Below, in pieces: positions 56,936-64,000 of a stretch of 64,000 nucleotides of DNA (its first letter is position 1; the number at the start of each line of letters is the position of its first letter). A model generated the notes under the pieces. That model was not told the DNA's origin, made no database searches, and was given only the letters and a program-made list of their open reading frames with translations. The position numbers and the translations under genes were made by a program. Source of the DNA: Candolleomyces eurysporus (lineage: Eukaryota > Basidiomycota > Agaricomycetes > Agaricales > Psathyrellaceae); the NCBI GenBank assembly GCA_027579435.1, contig JANBPK010000820.1:48253-112252 (forward strand), given 5' to 3'.

Positions 56936-59900
56936 TTAAACCTGTCCATCGATTACATCCTTCTTCATCGCCCTCCGCCGCATCTTCTCCTGCCGCATCT
57001 CCTCCTGCATCCGCAGGATGTCCTGGGTCTTCTTGACAGAGGCTATGTGCACTTCCTGGGCCCGCTGACTTCGGCCAGCGGGTTGACTCAGGATTCCCGC
57101 CTTGAGCCTAAGGGGAGGGCCCTTCACGACATCGAATCTTTCGACTTCCTTCTCGCATTCCCGATGTCCTCTGTAATGGACTCGGCGGTTTTTGACTTCC
57201 GACTCCCCCAACTCTTTGTCACAGTTCAGGCACTTCATCCTCGTATCGTTTCGATGGACCAGGTGATCAAGGTGAGAGCGAAAGCCATCGCCTTTTGGGA
57301 ACACTCTGCGACAGTTGTTCACCAAGCAAGTAAGGTTGCCAGTTTTAGGGCAAAGGTTCAAGCCGTGTGCTTGCCGAATGTGCTGCTCATACGCGCCCAG
57401 CCGAGGTTCAAGTTCGTGGTCGCACTCGTCGTCCCACTCGCAATATCGTCCTGAGAGGAGGACTTTCAGCGCTTCGGAATGCGTATAGGGCTCGGTCCTC
57501 TGCTTCTTGCTCGCCTTTGGTCTATATGACGGTTCAGTTCGTCAGTATGGTCACCTGCGAAAAACTGCAGGAAGACTTACTCTGCGCCGCGGTCACCTCC
57601 TGCTTCGTTGCTCGCGTCTGCGTCTCCTGCCTCATCCCGTTTCCTCTTCGAGCTCGTCGAAGGGAAGCTTTCGTTACCCGTCGTCGTCGCCACTTCCCGC
57701 TCCTTGTCTTTTCCTCCCGACTTATTCTCTCTCCTTCGCTTGGGAGGCGATGGACCGCCTCCCGCTTCTTTCTGCCTGTTGCCCTGATCTCCGGACTCGT
57801 CTCTCTTCCGCTTGGAGGAGTCGGAGGAAAATGCTGTAGCTCCATTGCCTTGATGATAATGGACGCCATTTGTTAAATTGTTCGGTTTTGGGGGAAGATT
57901 GCCTTGTAGTTGAACCTGTTCAACCTGTTGTTGTTGCAGTGTTCCCAGGCGATGTTCCTGAGGCCGTCGATTTGACAACTGGTACAAACCGTTGGTCTGA
58001 GGATATGGCTGCACCTGGAGCATAAAATCGAGCTGCTGGTCTTGATGAACTGGGGGTACAAAGTTGAACTGCTGCTGGTACTGCTGAACCTCGGATGGTG
58101 CTGCCGAAAGGGGTGGTGGCGGCATAATCCCGAATCCTTGAGCCTCGTTCGGGAGGGCTTGTACCCGGTCCGATGACTGGTTGATATGGTACGCCTCCTG
58201 ACTGTTAGCCGTGAACAATGCTGATTGGAACGCAGCGGGAACGACTTGGGGAGGAGGAGGAACTGCCAATGAAATACTCGCGGCTAGTTGAGAGGACACT
58301 AACGTTGACGAGTTCTGATCTGGTTGGGGCGCAAGAAGGGGAACTCCGATTCCCGAAGCTCCTCCGTCATCCTGCGCGTCAGCCTCTACCACCGTCTCCG
58401 GTTGGGCCAGCGCCGACAACAACTGCGTCCAAGTCTGGACCTCTTTCTCCCGAGCCTCGTCCCGCGCCATGAATTGTTGGACTTGAGCGAATAGGGTTTG
58501 GTTCAGCATCTTCTGCTCCTCCAGCTCGAGCGCCTTTTTCTTGGCGTAATACTTCATGTAGGCCGCGTTGTTGACGAGTGGGAGATTGGGGAGAGGGGCG
58601 ATGGTAGCGTTGGGCATTTGTGCGCCACCAAGGAAGAAGGGAGGTTGGAAGTTAGGTCGAGCAGAGATGAGCTGGGAGGTTCCGTTCGTGGTGAGAATGC
58701 TTCGCCTAGGATTCGAAGTCAGGTTCCCTTGTTCGTAGAGTGGGTTAGTTCGAGTTTGATGTAGAAGACCAGAGAGACTCACCAGTTGGCATCAGGAGTT
58801 GTGGCCTCATAGGAAGAGCAGAACCGGAGGTCCGAATATAGTTATTCATGGCCATCGGTCCAGGAACGGTAGAGGACTGAGCAGTGGCGGCCGAGACAAA
58901 GTGATTCCCGCCAATTGCCATCTGCGGAGCGAAAAGAGGCTGGGTAGGGTCAAGGACTTGAACCAGCTGGGGGGCCTGACGAGGCTGAGGGGGGCTGGAG
59001 GACTTGGACCTGCTGAGGGCCAGGTGCAGCCTGAGCATTCTGCGTGCGCTGAGCGAGCTGGCCACTCTGACCAGCCGTAGCCTGAGTGTTTAAGCCTCCG
59101 ATGGCAGCCATACCCATGCTAGAAGACGAGGAAGAACCGTTCGCGCTATCGGGAGCAACGTAGAGCGCCTGAGCCAGGGCCATGGTGGAGGACAACGACG
59201 ACAATTGGGAGACGACGTTGTTCGCGCCGTTGTTGGCGAATTGGGGAGTAAAAAGAGGCTGGAGGGGCTGAGGAGCCTGAACCTGAGGAATTTTGACATT
59301 GGTCACGGCGGGTTGGGACGCCTTGAGGGCAGGAGCGATAGTCTGGTTTACGGCAGCGGTAGTGGACTGAACCTCGTTCTCGACAGACGGTTGCATCCAC
59401 ACGTTACAGTCATTATCGGAGATGCCAAAGTCGAAGTCGAAATCGAATGGCTGGTCCATAATGGGAGTCTGCGAAGCGACCGATTCAGGGATAAAGGTAT
59501 CGAAACCCTGCCAGATAGCAGGATCGAATCCGATGTCACGGAGCAACTGGTCATAGTCGCAAGTTTGATCTGACTGAGAAGAAGCGCTGGACTGATTAGC
59601 GTTCGCTGCGTCGGAGGGAGCGGAGGGGTCAAGCATCGGGGAACCAAAGTCATTCGCATTCGCCGCAGTGGAAGTAGAGGCTGGGATGATGGCGGGCGCA
59701 AGTGGCCAAGGTCCGACAATATCACCGTCGTTCGAGGTAGAGGGTCCAGGGATAGGTTGAGTCGAAGGAGGGGTTGGAAGGGCTGATGCCCAGTTGCTCA
59801 AGTTCGACAAACTCGACACACCGGGAGCAGTAGGGAGTTGACCGGTGGCAGGAACCGTACTGAAAAAATCGACAGAACTCGAAGTGTCCTGGAACAGATC

Positions 59901-60165
59901 CGATAATTGCTTGATGCTCATGTGGGAGAAGTCTATGCCAGAGTTGAGGGGTTGCTCGAAGCAGTCCCTATGGTACATAATCGTGAAAGGGTTAGCTACC
60001 AGCGCGATTCCTAAGAGATCTTGAAAGAACCTACCCAGAGATAGGCTTGCCAAACAAAGATAGACCTTTGTCCTCGTGAATAGTATCGTTAGTCGTGTTG
60101 AGATCGGGCTGCTGAGCGGTCGAGGTGGGCGGACCCGTCGATATATTGAAGTTGTTACCAGACAT
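56936..60165 (-). CDS. Large Gln/Ser-rich C2H2 zinc-finger protein, putative transcription factor
   Basis: ATG 60163-60165 (MSGNNFNISTGPPTSTAQQ), stop 56936; about 950 residues. The long N-terminal part is rich in Ser, Gln, Pro and Asp, with PFDFDFDFGISDNDCNVW as an acidic patch that could act in transcriptional activation, and several basic stretches (SSKRKRDE, twice). A C-terminal segment carries three zinc-finger-like units: CEWDDECDH...HIRQAH, CLVNNCRRVFPKGDGFRSHLDHLVH and CLNCDKELGESEVKNRRVHYRGH. The protein ends in a basic coiled coil (MRQEKMRRRAMKKD). A frame slip at a G6 run (58989-58994) divides the first long exon; the following frame repeats the preceding VQVL-QPLF-PQ motif, so both sides belong together. 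Target genes are unknown. Confidence 0.65.
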
Positions 60166-62497
60166 TGTGTATCTGGTAGTCACAGTGGCGAGGGTTGTTC
60201 TTTGGTGAGAGGGTGCTTGGGTAAATTGCCAGTGGGAGTGTGGTGAACAGTGAATGGGAGGGGGAACCATCGCCCAAGCACCTCGACTTAAATATGAGCT
60301 GCCGTGTGCTTGGTCGCGTGCTTTGTCAAACGGTGGCATTGACGCGTGCGCGAGGCGCGAGCATCACAGCAACGGCGGTGCTTGTGCTTGGACCGTTATC
60401 GCCGTTAACTCCTTTACACAAAGGCGCATGAGTGTGGGTTGCTGTGCTTTGCTGTGTGCTTGGTTGACGCCAAGATGTGTTTGAGGGGCAGTTGTTCCGC
60501 TTTTGGCCACGAACGGCGGTTGTTCGAACGACGCGTGTTGTCGGCGCGATTGACACACTGAGAGGGCCAGTCCGAGTCATTTGAAACGGTCTTCTTCAAC
60601 AATGAGTTTCATTCGTTGTGCCGGAGAAGCGATGTCACAATGGTACAGATAAGAATTGAGGTTAGCGTGCGGTATGATACAGATGTGATGGCAAATATGA
60701 CAAAGAACAGAGGGATGTGATAACAGAAAAGTGTAAAATGAAGAACCGAAAACAGTCATCTTGAACGGAAGCAGAGCAGACACCAACTCCGTACGCCGGG
60801 ATGAAGGCCGACAGGACTGAGACCTATCAGCGATGGCATGATCCTGTATACACTACGTGAAGAACGATTGAAAATAAACGGGCTCACCTTCACCTCGACG
60901 AGTCACAGTCCCAGGAGGAAAGGTCGATGCCACAGTTCAGTTTTTATCGAATGAACAGGACTTTTGGATATACGCGACGCGTTCTCCGCTTCGTCCAAAT
61001 CGTGACTGGCCACAGGATTCTCTCCCTGTCCACTCCATTCGACAGCACGAGACTCACAGCGAGCGAATTCGACTCCGACGGAAAGTGGATGTTGAGAGCG
61101 TGGGGTCCACTGAAAAAGACGAGACCAGGTAGGTAAGCTAGAGCAGCAGCGAAATGCTAAAAAATTGGGCAGGCAACTGGGTTCGTTGACCGGGGTGAGT
61201 CTCTAATCCTGGATGCGAATAGGATTCGGGCCCAGGACAAGTTGATAGGGTATATCCAGAGGTACTGTCCAAACCCATTCGCCTAATGACCATTCGGACG
61301 TACAACGGGAAGCTCTCTCTCGTTTCAAACGCTCTGCAAAGCCTGGGTTGACCCACTTCTTCCAATGTGGACTTCCAGGATTTGGGCGAGGTTCAACCTG
61401 TCCAAGTCACAGAATGACTTTTGGATCCTGCTCGTCGACGTGTGATAATACCAGCCGAGGAAAAGGAGTTCTACAGTACAAAATCAGATTCCGATCTTCG
61501 CCAAACCTCCTTCATTAGCTACAAAGAGCAGGTTGCCTCAGTCGACAGAACTCCTCCCGCGCAATTCACGAATCGCTAGGCTGCTTCAAGAGCTAAGCTG
61601 GGGACCTTGCAGTGGTGCGCGAGGATTACTGCGCACCAATCATCTAGAATTCCCTCGCCATAAATCTTTGTCCCAAGCCAGCCCTTCTTTACCCTATTTC
61701 ACGCGCTTTCCATTTGAAGTGGTCTGTCGATTCGCTTTTCTCGTTAGCCAGGAACTTGAAATATTGCAGCTGTTTATCGAATCCTCTTACAAACTTGACT
61801 GCAGCATCGAGCAAGGCTCCAAGTCAACCCCGCAGTCTTTCGAAAGAAAGAAAATCAATTTGAGAGTTAAGGATGAGCAAAACAAGAGTTGCCGCCCCAG
61901 TTTCAGCAGGGGCCGGCCGGCACCATCCTCGATTGCATAGATGCTGTATGGGGTCAAATTCGACACTATGACAAAGAATCGACGACTCGGACCGTGACGG
62001 GTGACGGCCGATAATGGAGGGTACCTATTTTTCAATCCTCCTTTGCTTGTGGTCATTGCACCTGTTCTTGTTCCCGAAAAGCTTCCTGTTCGCGTCGTGC
62101 TGGAGGGGATTTGTCCGATGGGATGGTGTTGGCATTCCTTGTACGCTAATTCGGGTGATCAGCAGGAGGTTCCATTCGCGACGGTCAGTGAGCAAGCAAG
62201 ATTGTATGAATCATAATCCGTATCGTTTTCCAGAGGAACGAGAGTAGGCCGAGCAGGTACTGGGATGGGCCATGAACGAACAGGGCTTAGATAGACGCCC
62301 AGTTCTAATTCAAGGTAAGCGGCGGCGGTGGCGGCAGGAGCGGGACTCACGTGGATCCCGACGCTCTTCTTATTTATTTGTTGACGTGACAGCTGCCAAC
62401 GGGCTTTCTTCGTTAGCTTTAGTTCTATTCCCTAGTCCAACCATGAGCTCTTCTCAAGCTCGTTACAGTCCTCTACAGGTATACGTTCATTCCGACT
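60166..62497. other. Long intergenic region between divergent genes
   Basis: About 2.3 kb, upstream of both the zinc-finger gene and the terpene-synthase-like gene. Frames at plus 60927-61136, minus 61138-61365, plus 61533-61940 and plus 62272-62562 show no known domain. The last one overlaps the presumed 5' UTR of the terpene-synthase-like gene. No RNA gene, repeat or mobile element was recognised. Confidence 0.4.
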
Positions 62498-63926
62498 ATG
62501 GCTTCTCCAGCGAGGCCACCTCCGAGCATGATAACATCCAACCTCAGTTTCCAGCTCCCTGATCTACTCGCCTTGACGAGTTCGTTTCCGTTCCGCGTCA
62601 ACGGGAACTGCAAGTTCGCGACAGATGGCTCGGAGGGGTGGCTCCTATCCCAGTCTACCGGCAACGACGACAGCCCTATACTCTCGCAGAACGAGCGAGA
62701 GGTTCTGCGGAGCGTCAAGTACGGGCTCCTAGCAAGCCTGTGTAGCCCAACGTCCGATGGACCACAACTACGCGTTCTGGCGGATTTCTTGAGTTTGGTG
62801 TTTATCTCGCATGGAAGGGTATTGGAGGGCAAGGAGGGTCATGGATGGAGGCCGTGGACATCGATTGTGCATGTCGAGAGTGCGCAGGATGCATTGGAGC
62901 TTGTGGAAAGTAACATTTTGCTCAAACAGTACGTGCGTTCAGTTATGAACCGATCGAATTGTTACCCTAACTCAAGTCCATAGCATCGTGCCATCTTTAC
63001 AACAGATCTCTAGCCGCCGACCGGAGGCGGATAGATTACGATGGAACAAGTGGTTCCTCCATTCCGTCAAGGCTTTTGCCAGAGCACAGCTGCAGTTATA
63101 CGAGAACCTGAAATCTGATACGACACCCACTCTACCTGAATACATCAAGCTGCGTCGAGAGACTTACGGCTCCTCCATGTTCCTCAACCTCCTCGACCTC
63201 CTGGAGATATCTTCCAGGCCATCTGGCGCTCCAGGGCTTCACCAATTCACTCTTTGGGCGATCGACATCGTCGCCTGGATTTTGGTAAGCAAGTTTACGT
63301 TCCGTTCACTATGATTTATCTGAAAGCTCATCAATATGTGTACCTAGGACATCTTCTCGTACGCCTCAGGCTTCACAGGCACAATCCGATGCGACTCTCA
63401 CAACCTTATCTCCCTCTTAACAACCCACAAGAACCTCTCCGTCCAAGGTGCTATGAACTATGCGGGCGGGATGGTGAAAGAAGCTTTGGAAGAGTTTGAC
63501 CGTCTCGAGTGCGAACTCAGCCCACTTACTAGTGGCAGTGGTAGTGGGAGCGGCGGTGGTGTCACCTCGGGTGAAGGCGCATGGGGCTGGCTGGACTTTG
63601 TCAAGTCTGCTACGAGATTCAGTGGAGACGTCTCAGCGGGGAGGAGACCAAGATTGGACTGCAAGTTCCTAACTGATGCGGTTATGGGCTCACCTCCAAC
63701 CGACCGTGACGACGCCCGCCTCAATCTAGGGACGGGACGTGCAGCGGGCTCCACTGGTGGCGCCAAGAGCAGCCCCGAGCAAACTGCTCGATACATCCAG
63801 GCTCTGAAAGACTACATTGTTGGGAGTATACATTGGGGGTATGAGACGGAGCTCTACTTTGGGCAGAAGGGCGACGAGGTCCGTTCGTTTGGTTGGGTGT
63901 TTCTGGCTCGTAGCAATGATTTGTGA
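62498..63926 (+). CDS. Terpene-synthase-fold protein without catalytic motifs
   Basis: Class I terpene cyclase relative (trichodiene-synthase superfamily, basidiomycete sesquiterpene synthase type). ATG 62498-62500 (MASPARPPPSMITSNLSFQLP), introns at about 62929-62982 and 63284-63345, stop TGA 63924-63926; about 430 residues. Family landmarks: LPDLL, FPFRVNGNCKFATDGSEGWL, YGLLASLCSP, LADFLSLVFISHGRVLEG, KWFLHSVKAFARAQLQLYENL, LPEYIKLRRETYGSSMFLNLLDLLE, WAIDIVAWILDIFSYASG, DSHNLISLL, YIVGSIHWGYETELYFG. The metal-binding Asp-rich motif (position FISHGRV), the NSE triad (LDIFSYASG) and the Arg of the RY pair (ELYFG) are all altered. A Gly/Ser-rich insertion of about 85 residues precedes the last helix. 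It is probably not a cyclase. Confidence 0.75.
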
Positions 63927-64000
63927 GAGGGGAGAGTGAGTAGATTAAGCAGATGCTTCTACCTTGGACACTTTTCCATTATCTCATGGTTCTCATTGCA

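Noticed and set aside
57367..57876. 169-codon plus frame opposite the zinc-finger gene
   Set aside because: Antisense shadow; the minus strand has C2H2 fingers and proper splice sites.

Overview
The window is nuclear DNA from a filamentous basidiomycete, most likely an Agaricomycete. The evidence is dense genes with many 50-60 nt introns carrying GT-AG (sometimes GC-AG) ends and CTNAC-like branch points, about 50% GC, and lineage-typical families: DUF6593, beta-trefoil lectins, alcohol oxidase, a Gpa4-like G-alpha with a Ser in switch II, BTB/POZ expansions and a Trichodiene-synthase-fold protein. No bacterial operons, CRISPR arrays, rRNA or convincing tRNA were seen. Single N symbols often sit beside homopolymers and coincide with frame breaks, so some apparent lesions are assembly errors.

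Layout. 0-3.4 kb: 3' end of an alcohol oxidase, cyclophilin H, and a ricin-B-type lectin. 5.2-7.9 kb: a divergent xylulokinase-like protein. 9.4-13.6 kb: an isoprenylcysteine methyltransferase, a deuterolysin-like protein without catalytic residues, a second beta-trefoil lectin and a DUF6593 protein; this part is rich in N. 15-20 kb: an unknown protein, then prefoldin subunit 5 and a DENND11/LCHN-like protein diverging from a promoter with telomere-like CCCTAA repeats.

19.5-32 kb is the most unusual part. It is a four-unit tandem array of BTB/POZ genes in two subtypes (type I: A, C, D, E; type II: B, F, plus two truncated relics). Decayed copies of the DENND11 3' end separate the units, and a conserved non-coding block recurs four times. 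All four type I genes keep open frames and the same GC-AG intron while the other parts of the unit decay.

32-39 kb: a decayed multi-membrane-span gene, an intact prolyl-4-hydroxylase-like gene with a broken tandem paralogue, and an AbiEii/DUF6036-like nucleotidyltransferase-type protein with a long disordered tail. 39.7-45.2 kb: an AIFM2/FSP1-type oxidoreductase and a divergent G-alpha. 47-60 kb: PMS1 mismatch repair, a TRF4-like protein lacking catalytic aspartates, the HELLS/LSH chromatin remodeller and a large C2H2 zinc-finger protein. 62.5-63.9 kb: a terpene-synthase-fold protein lacking its catalytic motifs.

A recurring theme is loss of catalytic residues in otherwise intact-looking genes: M35 protease, TRF4-like, terpene-synthase-like, and less certainly xylulokinase and G-alpha. 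Exon joins were made by eye, so ends of multi-exon genes are approximate unless a start or stop is stated.
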